Shown: positions 1 through 9,384, counted from the stretch's first letter. The stretch is 64,000 nt of DNA from Telmatospirillum sp. (GCA_020248985.1 JADCGL010000001.1:62001-126000), one strand, 5' to 3'. Notes: generated by a model from the letters alone, not told the origin. Numbers and translations: made by a program.

Positions 1-736
1 CGCCCAGGCGCCGTGCCTCGATGACCGCGCGCTCGCGCGCATTGAGATCGCCCAAGGCGGCGCGCAGCAGGTTCTTGCGCGCGTCCTCGTCGTGCAGCGA
101 CATCGTGGTTTCTTCGGGTGTCGGGCGGTCGTCGGCCAGCGCCGAGACCCAGGCGTTTTCGTTCTCGTCGCTGGCGGGCGCGTCGAGCGAACGGTCGCCG
201 GCCGAGAGGCGGCCTTCCATCGTTTCGACGTCCGACAGATCGACGCGCAAACTGGTTGCGATCTGCTTGCGCTGCGCATCCGTCATGCGGTCCGACGACG
301 GATCGTCGAGCTTGGCGCGCAGGCGGCGCAGATTGAAGAACAGGGATTTGTGCGCGGCCGTGGTGCCTGTGCGCACGATCGACCAATTGCGCAGCACGAA
401 ATCCTGAATCGCCGCGCGGATCCACCATTGCGCGTAGGTGGCAAAGCGCACGTCGCGCGATGGCTCGAAGCGCTGGGCGGCTTGCATCAAGCCGATATTG
501 CCTTCTTGGATCAAATCGCCGACGGGCAGGCCGTAATGGCGGAATTTGAGCGCCATCGACACGACCATGCGCCCATAGGCGCCGACGAGCTCGGCCAAGG
601 CCGTTTGGTTGCCGGTCTCGCGCCAAGCGAGGGCCAGTTCCATCTCGCGCGCGCGCTCGAGCATCGGCGTTTTCATCGCGCGGCGAATCACGATCAGATT
701 GTCGCGCTGGGTATGGGCGTCGTCGAAATGGGCCAT
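1..736 (-). CDS. rpoH: RpoH-family heat-shock sigma factor, 3' end outside the window
   Basis: Directs RNA polymerase to heat-shock promoters. About 245 residues are visible from an ATG at 736. Region 2 shows DLIQEGNIGLMQAAQRF (about residues 74-90) and the RFATYAQWWIRAAIQ stretch that binds the -10 element and core enzyme. The RpoH-box equivalent AHKSLFFNLRRLR follows near residues 128-140 and separates this group from RpoD and RpoS. The window ends inside region 4, at LNARERAVIEARRLG, so the -35-binding helix-turn-helix is off the edge. The wording around the RpoH box (NWSIVRTGTTAAHKSLFF) resembles the second alphaproteobacterial copy, RpoH2, more than E. coli RpoH; that sub-assignment is inference. 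The gene lies downstream of the phosphatase-like gene on the same strand, with 124 bp between. Confidence 0.93.
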   Translation of the reverse strand, partial: MAHFDDAHTQRDNLIVIRRAMKTPMLERAREMELALAWRETGNQTALAELVGAYGRMVVSMALKFRHYGLPVGDLIQEGNIGLMQAAQRFEPSRDVRFATYAQWWIRAAIQDFVLRNWSIVRTGTTAAHKSLFFNLRRLRAKLDDPSSDRMTDAQRKQIATSLRVDLSDVETMEGRLSAGDRSLDAPASDENENAWVSALADDRPTPEETTMSLHDEDARKNLLRAALGDLNARERAVIEARRLG

Positions 737-860
737 TCGAACGAACTTTCCGGCTATGCCCGGGGCGGCACCCCAGGTCTTGCCCCGCCATTAAGGGGGC
801 TTACCGAACGTTTACGCGCTGGCCCAAAAATCGGATCACAGGAATTCCAAAAAACCCTAT

Positions 861-1694
861 TCAGGCTTCTATTGTTTCAAGAATTTCGCCATCCGGCCCG
901 ATACTTGCCGCCAAAAGCGGGCCGCCGAAACCGCAGCCGCCGTCGAGCGTGAGGGTGAAGGGGCCTGCCGCACTGCCCGGATGGGTGGGCGCGTAGCCGC
1001 GCACGATGCGGGCATAGCTCTCGAAAGGTGCGTCGCGTTTGTCGAAGCCGCGCCCGCCCCACCACAACGCATCGCCCTGGGCCTCGAGCGGGCGGTCGAA
1101 ATCGAGACCCGCGCTCACGAACAGGCGTTTGCCGATTTCGTCGGTCGCGGCTCGGCGCATGGCAAGCGTGAGTTCGCGGTGGCCCGGCTTCGCATCGAGA
1201 CCGCGGCGCACGAGGCCGGTCCAGCGCGCTAAGGCGGTTGCACCCTCGCGCGCGGCCACGAGGCCCGCACGAATGTCGGCGCCGTAGGCTTCGAGTGTCG
1301 CAGCCAAACCCTGCTCGAGCATCCAGGCGAAGACCTCGCCGGGATTGACGGCGAAATGCAGCTGCAGGCATTTCTGCAGCATCTCTTCTTGCATGCCGCG
1401 CAGGAACACGACGTCGGCCGCGAAAAAGCCGGGCAGGGCCAGGATCTCGCGGCGCATGCGCAGCATTTCGTCGATGGCGGCACCAATGCCGGGGCCGCGG
1501 CCGAGCCAATTGCCGAGATAGACGAGCCGGTCGCCGGTTTGCCAGCGCTCGGCCAACGCCTCGTGCAGGCGCACGAGTTTTTCGTCCGACCCATGGATGC
1601 TCGAAACCGCCCACACGCGCTTGGCTTTGCGCAGCACGGCAAAACGTTCGTTCCGGGCAGTGCTGGTCGGGCGTGCGGGCGAGGACGAAGCCAT
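861..1694 (-). CDS. Degenerate PPP-family phosphatase (probable pseudo-phosphatase)
   Basis: 277 aa with the layout of a calcineurin-like serine/threonine phosphatase but almost none of the metal ligands. The GDxHG motif reads SSIHG (about residues 31-35), GDxVDRG reads GNWLGRG (61-67), and GNHE is replaced by GMQE in FLRGMQEE. The late HAG and GHTP histidines are replaced in FVSAG and RGYAP. The closing LDGGCGFGGPLLAAS still matches the usual C-terminal strand. The frame is intact, with good hydrophobic spacing, so this is not simple decay. I start at the ATG at 1694; a longer frame to 1793 would run through the carD terminator. It lies between carD and rpoH on the same strand. It may be a binding or regulatory protein; the function is unknown. 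Confidence 0.75.
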   Translation of the reverse strand: MASSSPARPTSTARNERFAVLRKAKRVWAVSSIHGSDEKLVRLHEALAERWQTGDRLVYLGNWLGRGPGIGAAIDEMLRMRREILALPGFFAADVVFLRGMQEEMLQKCLQLHFAVNPGEVFAWMLEQGLAATLEAYGADIRAGLVAAREGATALARWTGLVRRGLDAKPGHRELTLAMRRAATDEIGKRLFVSAGLDFDRPLEAQGDALWWGGRGFDKRDAPFESYARIVRGYAPTHPGSAAGPFTLTLDGGCGFGGPLLAASIGPDGEILETIEA

Positions 1695-1748
1695 TCGCGC
1701 AAAACTACCGTGCGCGCTCGCGCCGCCCCAAACAAAAAAGCCCCAAAC

Positions 1749-1781
1749 GAAAAACCCCGCCGGCATGGGCCGGCGGGGTTT
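1749..1781 (-). terminator. Rho-independent terminator of carD
   Basis: A 13-bp perfect stem (AAACCCCGCCGGC at 1752-1764 with its complement at 1769-1781) closes on a 4-nt loop. Read on the minus strand it is followed by a T-rich run. It begins 31 bp past the carD stop codon. The plus-strand side lacks a T-run beyond the stem, so it is oriented for carD. Confidence 0.88.
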
Positions 1782-1811
1782 CGCAATTTGCAAAGAAACG
1801 ACGTGTCGGCT

Positions 1812-2336
1812 TCAGGCAGCCTTCAGCATCGCTTCGAGGCGCTGCACGGCCACTTCTTCCGTGATCTTTTCGACGGCCGCGAATTCGCGCACCAGACGGT
1901 CGAGAGCCGCCTGGTACATCTGGCGTTCGCTGAACGACTGGTCGGGCTGGCCGGCATTGCGGTGCAGGTCGCGCACGACTTCGGCGATCGCCTTGGGGTC
2001 GCCCGAATTGATCTTGGCTTCGTATTCCTGCGCGCGGCGGCTCCACATGGTGCGGCGGATGCGCGCGCGCGCCTTCAGCGTGGCGAGCGCGTTCTGCATT
2101 TCCTTCTTCGTGCAAAGACGGCGCAGGCCCGAGGTTTTGGCCTTCATCATCGGCACGCGCAGCGTCATGCGATCCTTGTCGAACTGGATCACGAACAGAC
2201 GCAGCTTGGTGCCCGCGATTTCCTGCGATTCGAGGCCGGTGATTTTGCCCACGCCATGGGTGGGGTACACGACGTGGTCGCCCACGGCAAAGCCCAGATC
2301 GTCGGTTTCGCGCACTGTCGTCTTGCGTAGCGTCAT
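1812..2336 (-). CDS. carD: CarD/CdnL-family RNA polymerase-binding regulator
   Basis: 174 aa. CarD proteins bind the RNA polymerase beta subunit and stabilise open complexes, especially at rRNA promoters. The N-terminal Tudor-like domain is clear: FAVGDHVVYPTHGVGKI at about residues 15-31, then the strand containing LRLFVIQF. The C-terminal half is the basic helical DNA-binding domain, with RRTMWSRRAQEYEAKI and QMYQAALDRLVREFAAVE. A good ribosome-binding site (AAGGAG) stands 10-12 nt before the ATG. An intrinsic terminator follows the gene, so it is probably a single-gene unit fed from the 417-bp leader region upstream. Length is normal for the alphaproteobacterial family. Confidence 0.96.
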   Translation of the reverse strand: MTLRKTTVRETDDLGFAVGDHVVYPTHGVGKITGLESQEIAGTKLRLFVIQFDKDRMTLRVPMMKAKTSGLRRLCTKKEMQNALATLKARARIRRTMWSRRAQEYEAKINSGDPKAIAEVVRDLHRNAGQPDQSFSERQMYQAALDRLVREFAAVEKITEEVAVQRLEAMLKAA

Positions 2337-2753
2337 GGAAAAGCCGCTCCTTTCAGAACCGACCGGAAAAAAACCGGCCGGAATGTGCCACTCGTAAATC
2401 GGCCGTCGAACCCCGACACGCCCCTGGAGCAGCCCTCGGGCGGTTCATTTCACCATCTCTCCGCGGAGAATTGGCGAAAACCCCGCCGTTCCGATGTGCC
2501 AATTTGGCAAATCGGCCTTTGTCCATTTGAGCTAATCCCTTGTCCGGACAGCAAAAACGGCAATCGAGAAGCGGGCATCCTGGCCCGTCGGGATCCCCTG
2601 CCGGGGAGGAGGCCTGCGACGAAATTGCCACAGTCCGATAATTATTAAGCTATCACAAAAACGACGAAAAAGCACGCTTTACCCGCGCGTTTTTTGCACG
2701 GCTAAGGTCCTTTCGAGAGATTTTAGGGCTTGATTTCGGCCTGAACGCGACTT
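2337..2753. other. 417-bp intergenic region between carD and fdxA
   Basis: No convincing ORF. It must hold the carD promoter and leader (minus strand). The side near fdxA contains an imperfect GC stem at 2672-2690 (GCACGC with GCGCGT, 7-nt loop) flanked by A- and T-runs on both sides. This could end fdxA transcription on the minus strand, but the stem has a mismatch and a wobble, so I give it low weight. The middle part (about 2640-2680) is notably AT-rich for this genome. I could not pick a promoter with confidence. Confidence 0.5.
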
Positions 2754-3095
2754 TTATGGGTTCCCAGTGCCGGGTTTAGGAGAAAAATACTTGTCGAACT
2801 TTCCCTCAACACCCTTCCAGGCATCGGCATCGGCGGGCGCATCTTTCTTGCGGCGCAGATTCGGCCATTTCTCGGCGTACTCGTTGTTGATCGCGATCCA
2901 GGGCTGGGCGGCGGGGTCGGTGTCGGGGCGGATCGCCTCGGCCGGGCATTCGGGCTCGCACACGCCGCAATCGATGCATTCGTCGGCCTTGATGACGAGC
3001 ATGTTCTCGCCTTCGTAGAAGCAATCGACCGGGCACACTTCCACGCAGTCGGTGTACTTGCACTTGATGCAGCTGTCGTTGACGATATAGGTCAT
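2754..3095 (-). CDS. fdxA: Seven-iron ferredoxin (3Fe-4S plus 4Fe-4S)
   Basis: 113 aa electron carrier. Cysteines fall exactly as in Azotobacter-type FdI: C9, C17 and C50 for the 3Fe-4S cluster and C21, C40, C43, C46 for the 4Fe-4S cluster, with the extra non-ligand C12 and C25 also typical. A conserved C-terminal extension ([15 protein letters not shown] onward) follows the cluster fold. The ATG at 3095 gives the canonical MTYIV start; a longer upstream reading would run antisense-like through the S4 gene region. It sits 89 bp downstream of the S4 gene on the same strand. The redox partner cannot be told from the sequence. Confidence 0.96.
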   Translation of the reverse strand: MTYIVNDSCIKCKYTDCVEVCPVDCFYEGENMLVIKADECIDCGVCEPECPAEAIRPDTDPAAQPWIAINNEYAEKWPNLRRKKDAPADADAWKGVEGKFDKYFSPKPGTGNP

Positions 3096-3184
3096 CGGGC
3101 TCTCTCTGGCCTTTACGCACGAACCGTTTCCGGCTGTTCGGGTAGCATAGCCGTTCGCCCTCGGCAACCCTGCGCCCAAAAGGG

Positions 3185-3478
3185 TCAAACCGCGTCGTAA
3201 AGATCGCGGTAGAGCGCTTGGCCTTGGGCGGCGTTGCCGCGTTTGGGCGCGAAACCCAATATCTCGACCGTGCGCAGCTTGTCGCCTTGGGTGAAGGTCA
3301 AAACGTCGCCTTGTTTGACCGCGTCGCCCTTGTCGAGGATGCGGCCGCGGCAGCGCACGCGGCCGGCTTCGAGCACGCTTTGCGCCTGGGCGCGCGAGCG
3401 GAAGAAGCGCGCGATCCACAGGAATTTGTCGGCGCGCATGCGCTCGAGTGTTTCGCCCTGTGTTTCGGCGTCGTTCAT
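3185..3478 (-). CDS. S4-domain RNA-binding protein (Hsp15-like)
   Basis: 97 aa. Residues about 14-60 form an S4 RNA-binding fold: [19 protein letters not shown], then [20 protein letters not shown]. The basic, short architecture matches the Hsp15 family, which in E. coli is heat-induced and binds stalled 50S subunits carrying nascent chains; applying that role here is inference. The ATG overlaps the helicase stop codon as ATGA (4 bp), so the two are very likely translated from one mRNA, and fdxA lies just downstream. The helicase-S4-fdxA-carD order, as I recall it, is common in related alphaproteobacteria. Confidence 0.85.
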   Translation of the reverse strand: MNDAETQGETLERMRADKFLWIARFFRSRAQAQSVLEAGRVRCRGRILDKGDAVKQGDVLTFTQGDKLRTVEILGFAPKRGNAAQGQALYRDLYDAV

Positions 3479-5931
3479 TTGCGCGCGATCCCCGACAGCA
3501 CCGAAAAGGGCGAGGCGGCATCGCCCGGTGCCGCCTTCGGGCGCTTGCGCGCGGCCCCGCCGCGATGGGCCGCAAAGAGCAGTCCGTTTTCGCCCTGTAC
3601 GCGCCGATAGCCGAGTGCGGCGACGACCGCCGGCAATGTCGCCGCCTCGCAATCGACGAGCTTGGACCAGGCCGGGTCGAGCGCGAACGGCCCGCCGCGC
3701 CCGGCCTGCAGCAGCGCTTGCGCGAGTTTTTCGAGCCGGTCGGCGCGCACGAACAAGGGGCCGGCGGGCAGATAGAGGCACGCCGCCATCAGGCCCGGCG
3801 GCTGCTCCGCGCGCGGAACGCTGAGTTTGCCCGACGGCGGCGGTGCGCCCTCGGCGCCGCAATGAATCGACCACAGCAAGGCGCGCAGCTTCGTCGATAT
3901 GTGGTCTTTAAGCGCCGGCACATAGGCCGTGCGCACGCCGACATGCACGCCGATTGCGGCGAGACTGCCGCGCGCCGTGCGGTCCAGACTGTCGAGCGCG
4001 ATCGTCGTGTCGGATGCGGCGATCGCCCCCAGCGATGCGGCCAACTCAAACGCAAGGCCGCGCGCGGCGGCGGGCAAGGGGGCCGTCTTGAGGCGCAAGA
4101 GCGGGGCCATATGCTGCTTGAGCCAGGTTTGCAGCCATTCGGCCAAGCGGCGCGACACGGCTTGGCGATGGGCGGGCTCGAGCAGGTCGGCCCGCGCGAG
4201 CTGGATTTCGGGCGCCAAGGCCTCGGCGCCCGCCGCGAGTCGCGCGACAGGCTGGCCATCCCACGCGATGCGCGCATCGGGGAGAAGCGAAAAAGCCGCA
4301 TCGTCGTCGGCGACGAATTTCTGCACCCGCAGGCCCACGTCGCGGCGCAAGGCGCGGTTGGCGGCGGCGCGCAAAGCGCCAACCCCCATGTCCAGCGACG
4401 GGTCGGGGCGGAATTCGAACCCGTCGAGCTTGCCGGCCGGCATGCCTTCGACAAGCACGTCGCCCGAGGCCGTCACGGCCGCGAGCAATTCGCTGCCGTC
4501 GGCAAGCTTGCGCACGATCACGGCGTTGCGCCGGTCGACGAAGCGCTGCGTGAGCCGCTCGTGCAGCGCGTCCGACAGCCGGTCTTCGACCGCGCGCGCG
4601 CGCGCCTGCACGCCCTCGGCGTCGGCGATCCAGTCGGGTCGGTGCGAAACGTAGGTCCAGGTGCGGATCGCCGCGATCTGCTGCAGCAATTTGTCGATGT
4701 CGCCGTCGGCCGAGTCGATGCGCTCGATCTGGCGGTCGACCCAATCCTGCGGCAGGCGGCCCGCCGGCCCCGCAAGATGGCCGAAGATTTTGGCGAGCAG
4801 GCGCGGATGCGTGTCGGCCATCTGTTTGCGGAAATCGGGAATGCGCGCCACCTCCCACAGCAGGCCCACGCGCCCGCGCGACAGCGTGCGAATGTCCGCA
4901 TCGCGTGCGAGGGCCTGCAGCGCGAGATGATCGTCGGCATCGCGCACGCGCACAAGTTCGGGCATCGGTGCGCGCCGGTCGAGCGTTTCGAGCAACCCGT
5001 CGAGCGTGCGGAAATCGAGATCGGAATTGCGCCAATAACAATGGGTGAGCGGCGGAAAGCGGTGCTCCTCGATCGCCTCGACGAGATCGGCATCGAGCGG
5101 GCCCACATCGGCCGTGGTGCCGAACGTGCCGTTCGTCATGTTGCGCCCGGCGCGCCCGGCGATCTGGCCGAGCTCGGGGGCGAGGAGCCGGCGCATATGG
5201 CGGCCGTCGAACTTGGCGGTGGCCGCAAACGCGACGTGGTCGATATCCATGTTGAGGCCCATGCCGATCGCGTCGGTCGCGATCAGATAGTCGACGTCGC
5301 CCGACTGGTACATGGCGACCTGCGCGTTGCGCGTGCGCGGGCTCAAAGCGCCGAACACGAGGGCGGCTCCGCCGCGCTGGCGGCGCACAAGTTCGGCGAT
5401 CTCGTAGACCTCGGCGGCCGAAAACGCGACGATGGCGCTGCGCCGCGGCAGCCGCGTGATCTTGCGCGGGCCCGCATAGGTGAGCGTGGACAGGCGCGGG
5501 CGCACGACGAATTCGGCCTCGGGCACCAGGCGCCGGATCAAGGGGCGTGCCGATTCCGCCCCCATGAACATCGTTTCGTTGCGCCCACGCGCATGCAGGA
5601 GCCGATCGACGAAGACATGGCCGCGTTCGCGGTCGGCGATCATCTGGATTTCGTCGACCGCGAGGAAGCCCACTTCGCGCTCGATCGGCATCGCCTCGAC
5701 CGTGCACACGAACCAGCGCGCATAGGGCGGCACGATGCGTTCCTCGCCCGTCACCAGGGCAACTTGCGAAGCGCCCTTGGCGGCGGCGATGCGTTCGTAG
5801 TTTTCGCGCGCCAAGAGGCGCAGCGGAAACCCGATCATGCCGGTGCGATGGCCGAGCATGCGCTCGACCGCCAGAAAGGTTTTGCCGGTGTTGGTCGGCC
5901 CCAGAACGGCCGTAACCTTGGTGTCGCGCAT
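3475..5931 (-). CDS. SUV3-like DExH RNA helicase
   Basis: 818 aa superfamily 2 helicase. Walker A is GPTNTGKT (residues 11-18), motif II is DEIQ (93-96), and motifs V and VI are [10 protein letters not shown] (218-227) and QIAGRAGR (256-263). The GPTNTGKT and DEIQ wording is that of the SUV3 group, which in mitochondria works with the degradosome. About 500 residues of C-terminal extension follow, rich in Ala, Arg and Leu, with no motif I can name. I start at the ATG at 5931 (MRDTKV), because the frame further upstream is antisense to the phosphodiesterase gene. It is divergent from that gene with a 42-bp gap and overlaps the S4 gene by 4 bp. Confidence 0.9.
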   Translation of the reverse strand: MRDTKVTAVLGPTNTGKTFLAVERMLGHRTGMIGFPLRLLARENYERIAAAKGASQVALVTGEERIVPPYARWFVCTVEAMPIEREVGFLAVDEIQMIADRERGHVFVDRLLHARGRNETMFMGAESARPLIRRLVPEAEFVVRPRLSTLTYAGPRKITRLPRRSAIVAFSAAEVYEIAELVRRQRGGAALVFGALSPRTRNAQVAMYQSGDVDYLIATDAIGMGLNMDIDHVAFAATAKFDGRHMRRLLAPELGQIAGRAGRNMTNGTFGTTADVGPLDADLVEAIEEHRFPPLTHCYWRNSDLDFRTLDGLLETLDRRAPMPELVRVRDADDHLALQALARDADIRTLSRGRVGLLWEVARIPDFRKQMADTHPRLLAKIFGHLAGPAGRLPQDWVDRQIERIDSADGDIDKLLQQIAAIRTWTYVSHRPDWIADAEGVQARARAVEDRLSDALHERLTQRFVDRRNAVIVRKLADGSELLAAVTASGDVLVEGMPAGKLDGFEFRPDPSLDMGVGALRAAANRALRRDVGLRVQKFVADDDAAFSLLPDARIAWDGQPVARLAAGAEALAPEIQLARADLLEPAHRQAVSRRLAEWLQTWLKQHMAPLLRLKTAPLPAAARGLAFELAASLGAIAASDTTIALDSLDRTARGSLAAIGVHVGVRTAYVPALKDHISTKLRALLWSIHCGAEGAPPPSGKLSVPRAEQPPGLMAACLYLPAGPLFVRADRLEKLAQALLQAGRGGPFALDPAWSKLVDCEAATLPAVVAALGYRRVQGENGLLFAAHRGGAARKRPKAAPGDAASPFSVLSGIARK

Positions 5932-5973
5932 CGCGGCCTTGACTCTTGCCCGCCCGGCGGGCGAATTCAAGCG

Positions 5974-6780
5974 ATGCTCATCGCCCAAATCTCGGACCTG
6001 CATATCCAGACCGACGGGAAATTCGCCTACGGCAAGGTCGATACCGTGTCGTACCTGACGCAGGCCGTGGCCGTGCTGAACGAACTCGACCCGCAGCCCG
6101 ACATCGTGCTCGCCACCGGCGATCTCGTCGAACGCGGCTCGGCGGTCGAATACGGGCTCCTGCGCGAGATCCTGGCACCGCTCAAAGCGCCCTTGCTCGT
6201 CGTGCCCGGCAACCACGATGCGCGCGCGACGTTGAAGGCCGCGTTTCCGCATGCCGGCGGCGATCGCGTCGCCGACGGCGGCTTCTTCCACTATGCGGTC
6301 GACGATTTTCCGGTGCGGCTCGTGGCCGTCGATACTTCGGAACCCAAAAAACCCTGGGGCACGTTTTGCGACGCGCGTGCCGCGTGGCTCGAGGCTACCC
6401 TGGCGGCAGGGGGCTCGAAGCCCACGCTGATTTTCCAGCACCATCCGCCTTTTGCGACCGGAATCGCGCATATGGACAAGATGGGCCTGCGCGACGACGG
6501 GCGGCTGGCCGCCATCGTCAAGCGCTATCCCAATGTCGAGCGCGTGATGTGCGGCCATGTGCATCGCGCGATCCAGGTGCGTTTTGCCGGCACCATCGCG
6601 TCGATCTGCCCGTCGACCGCGCACCAGATTGCGCTCGATCTGCGCGAAGACTCGGCCGGCGGTTTCACCTTCGAGCCGCCGGGCCTGCAATTGCACCGCT
6701 GGACGGAAGCGACCGGCGTCGTCAGCCACACGCTGGCCACGGCGGGCGACCGGGCCATGATCCCGTTTCCGTGGGGCTGA
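5974..6780 (+). CDS. CpdA-like metallophosphoesterase (cyclic nucleotide phosphodiesterase family)
   Basis: 268 aa. Complete class III phosphodiesterase motifs are present: SDLH (D8, H10), GDLVERG (D50), GNHD (79-82), QHHPP, and GHVHR near residue 193. The spacing matches CpdA and related enzymes that hydrolyse cAMP or other phosphodiesters using a two-metal centre. Start at ATG 5974; the longer open frame upstream is antisense to the helicase. It is probably the first gene before htpG (72 bp downstream), but htpG appears to have its own heat-shock promoter. Substrate is not determined by sequence alone. Confidence 0.88.
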   Translation: MLIAQISDLHIQTDGKFAYGKVDTVSYLTQAVAVLNELDPQPDIVLATGDLVERGSAVEYGLLREILAPLKAPLLVVPGNHDARATLKAAFPHAGGDRVADGGFFHYAVDDFPVRLVAVDTSEPKKPWGTFCDARAAWLEATLAAGGSKPTLIFQHHPPFATGIAHMDKMGLRDDGRLAAIVKRYPNVERVMCGHVHRAIQVRFAGTIASICPSTAHQIALDLREDSAGGFTFEPPGLQLHRWTEATGVVSHTLATAGDRAMIPFPWG

Positions 6781-6789
6781 AGCGGGTCT

Positions 6790-6818
6790 CTTGATTAAGG
6801 CCCGCGGCTCCCCTAGAT
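6790..6818 (+). promoter_or_regulatory. Sigma-32-like promoter of htpG
   Basis: CTTGATT (6790-6796), a 13-bp spacer, then CCCCTAGAT (6810-6818). This is close to the heat-shock consensus CTTGAAA-N13-15-CCCCATNT: the CTTGA and CCCC cores and the spacing agree. It stands 34 bp before the htpG start. Assignment is by eye. Confidence 0.6.
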
Positions 6819-6851
6819 AGCCCGGCAAAACAAGACCATCCGGAGCTACCG

Positions 6852-8720
6852 ATGACCGAAAAACACGAATTCCAGGCGGAAGTGAGCCGCCTGCTCGAGA
6901 TCGTCGCGCACTCGCTCTACAGCGAACGCCAGGTGTTCTTGCGCGAACTGATTTCGAACGCGTCCGACGCCTGCGACAAGCTGCGTTTCCTCGCCCAGCA
7001 GGACGGCACGCTCGCCGGCGACGATACGGATTTCGCCGTGATCCTCACGGCCGACGAGGCCGGAAAGACGCTGACCATCGCCGACAACGGTATCGGCATG
7101 GACCGCGACGATCTCGTGGCCAATCTCGGCACCATCGCGCGCTCGGGGACGGCCGCCTTCGTGAAGGCGCTCGATGCGGGCCAGCGCAAGGACATGCCGC
7201 TGATCGGCCAGTTCGGCGTCGGTTTCTATTCGGCCTTCATGGTCGCCGACAAGGTCGCGGTCGAATCGCGCAAGGCCGGCAGCGAGGCGGGCTGGCGCTG
7301 GGAATCCGACGGCAAGGGCAGCTACACGATCGACGCGATCGATCTGCCCAAGCGGGGTACTTCGATCAAGCTGCATCTCAAAGACGATGCGGCCGAGTTC
7401 CTCGACGCCGACAAGCTCGGCGAGATCGTGCGCCGCTATTCCGACCATATCGCGATCCCGATCAAGCTCGCCGACAAGACGCTGAACCGCGCCTCGGCTT
7501 TGTGGACGCGGTCCAAGAACGAAGTCACACCCGAGCAGCACACGGAATTCTATCGCCACCTCTCGCACGGGTTCGACGAACCCTGGGGCACGTTGCATTG
7601 GCGGGCCGAAGGCAAGATCGAATACACGGCGCTGCTCTACGTGCCGGGCATCCGGCCGTTCGATCTGTTCGCGCCCGAGCGAAAGCACGGCGTGAAGCTC
7701 TATGTGCGGCGCGTTTTCGTGAACGAAGCGCCCGAGGGGCTGGTGCCGCGCTATCTGCGTTTCCTGCGCGGCGTCGTCGACTCGGAAGATCTGCCGCTCA
7801 ATGTGAGCCGCGAGATGCTGCAGAACAATCCGGTCGTGCGCCTGATCCGCCAGGGCATCACCGCGCGCGTGCTGGGCGAGCTCGAAAAGCGCGCCAAGGA
7901 CGACGCCGATTCCTACGGCACGTTCTGGGATTCGTTCGGCGAAGCGATGAAAGAAGGCATTTTCGAAGATGCCGAAAACGGCGGCCGCGTGCTGTCGCTC
8001 GCCCGCTTCCGCACCACGACGGCCCCCGACAAATGGGTGGGCTTGGCCGAATACGTTTCGCGCATGAAGCCCGGCCAAGAGGCGATCTACTACATCGCCG
8101 GGGACGACGCGAAGACGGTCGCCAACAGCCCGCATCTCGAAGGCTTCGCCAAGCGCGGCATCGAAGTGCTGCTGCTGTCGGACCCCGTCGACGAATTCTG
8201 GATCGCGCAAACAGCCGACTTCGAAGGCAAGAAATTCGCGTCCGTCACGCGCGGCTCGGCCGACCTCGACAAGATCGCGGAAGCCGAAAAGCCCGAAGAC
8301 GCCAAGAAAGACGACGCCACCCCGGACATAGCACCCTTGGTGGCTTTGTTCCGGCTGGCACTGGGCGACAGCGTCAAAGACGTGCGCGCGAGCCAGCGCC
8401 TCGCCGAAAGTGCCGTGTGTCTCGTCGCCGACGACAGCGACATGGACATTCATCTCGAGCGCATGCTGCGCCAGCACAAGCAGCTGCGCGCGGCGGCCAA
8501 GCGCATCCTCGAGCTCAACCCCGCGCATGCGCTGATCCAGGCCCTCGCCCGCAGCTTGCGCGAACAGGGCGACAATACGGCCGTGCAGGCGCGGGTGAGC
8601 GAAGTGGCCAAGCTGCTGTTCGACCAGGCGCGCATCGTCGAAGGCGACAAGCTCGACGACCCGTCCGCCTTCGCCAAACGCCTTGCGAGCACGCTTGCCG
8701 CCGGATTCGCCGCCGCTTGA
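6852..8720 (+). CDS. htpG: Chaperone protein HtpG (Hsp90)
   Basis: 622 aa ATP-dependent cytosolic chaperone. The N-terminal GHKL ATPase shows ELISNASDACDKLR (from about residue 32), DNGIGM, the lid sequence GTIARSGT, and GQFGVGFYSAFMV. The middle domain has the YVRRVFV and LPLNVSREMLQNN blocks, and the C-terminal dimerisation region ends near RLASTLAAGF. Length is normal. The short ribosome-binding site CGGAG lies 8-9 nt before the ATG. A sigma-32-type promoter directly upstream and rpoH in the same window support heat-shock control. Confidence 0.97.
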   Translation: MTEKHEFQAEVSRLLEIVAHSLYSERQVFLRELISNASDACDKLRFLAQQDGTLAGDDTDFAVILTADEAGKTLTIADNGIGMDRDDLVANLGTIARSGTAAFVKALDAGQRKDMPLIGQFGVGFYSAFMVADKVAVESRKAGSEAGWRWESDGKGSYTIDAIDLPKRGTSIKLHLKDDAAEFLDADKLGEIVRRYSDHIAIPIKLADKTLNRASALWTRSKNEVTPEQHTEFYRHLSHGFDEPWGTLHWRAEGKIEYTALLYVPGIRPFDLFAPERKHGVKLYVRRVFVNEAPEGLVPRYLRFLRGVVDSEDLPLNVSREMLQNNPVVRLIRQGITARVLGELEKRAKDDADSYGTFWDSFGEAMKEGIFEDAENGGRVLSLARFRTTTAPDKWVGLAEYVSRMKPGQEAIYYIAGDDAKTVANSPHLEGFAKRGIEVLLLSDPVDEFWIAQTADFEGKKFASVTRGSADLDKIAEAEKPEDAKKDDATPDIAPLVALFRLALGDSVKDVRASQRLAESAVCLVADDSDMDIHLERMLRQHKQLRAAAKRILELNPAHALIQALARSLREQGDNTAVQARVSEVAKLLFDQARIVEGDKLDDPSAFAKRLASTLAAGFAAA

Positions 8721-8831
8721 CCTAGATCATATCGGGCAGCCCGCCCTTCGCGGATAATGCGCGTCACGTCCCGACCCGCCTCGTTTTGGGGCGGGCCGGA
8801 CTTCGCGCATCGATCCCGAAGGAGGAATGCC

Positions 8832-9326
8832 ATGGATTTCAAATCGCTGCTGCCCAATGCGCGCGGTGTTTCGGCGAACGCACCCGCTTCCCGCGATCCG
8901 TTTGCGGCCATGCGCCGCGAGATGGACCGCATGTTCGACGATTTCGCGCGCGGCTGGCCCGCCCCGGCGGCGGGCACCGCGCCTTTCCTGAGCCCGGCCG
9001 CCGAAGTCTGCGAAACCGACGCGGGCGTCGAGTTCCATTTCGATCTGCCCGGCATCGATCCCAAAGACGTGGCCGTCGAAATCGCGGACGGCGTGCTGTC
9101 GGTCGCGGCCGAGCGCACGGTCGACGGCGACGGCGCCGCGGGCGAAAAGCGCACGCATCTGAGCGAGCGCGCCTACGGCAAATTCGTGCGCCGTTTCGAA
9201 TTGCCGTTCGACGTCGATCCGGCGCGCATCGAAGCGCGTTTCGACAACGGCGTGCTGTGCGTGCGCGTGCCGCGCCCGGCCGAAGCCGAACGCCGGACGA
9301 TCAAAGTCGCGGTCAAGAGCGGTTGA
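8832..9326 (+). CDS. Small heat-shock protein, Hsp20/alpha-crystallin family
   Basis: 164 aa holdase chaperone. The alpha-crystallin domain spans about residues 55-150, with the EVCETDAGVEFHFDLPGI strand pair and the diagnostic FDNGVLCVRVPR (A-x-x-x-n-GVL motif) near the end. A strong AAGGAGG ribosome-binding site sits 5 nt before the ATG at 8832, which decides the start; a reading from 8757 would add an arginine-rich non-homologous leader. It follows htpG by 111 bp. The leader can form small hairpins next to the ribosome-binding site, so a thermometer-like control is possible but unproven. Confidence 0.94.
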   Translation: MDFKSLLPNARGVSANAPASRDPFAAMRREMDRMFDDFARGWPAPAAGTAPFLSPAAEVCETDAGVEFHFDLPGIDPKDVAVEIADGVLSVAAERTVDGDGAAGEKRTHLSERAYGKFVRRFELPFDVDPARIEARFDNGVLCVRVPRPAEAERRTIKVAVKSG

Positions 9327-9384
9327 GGGCGTTTCACCTTCAAGCCTATTGAATCTGGCGCCCGAGCGAGGCTTTATTGACGCC

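Noticed and set aside
3448-5973. Long plus-strand frame running into the phosphodiesterase gene
   Set aside because: It is antisense to the SUV3-like helicase. Only the part from ATG 5974 has phosphodiesterase motifs, so the upstream portion is a chance extension.
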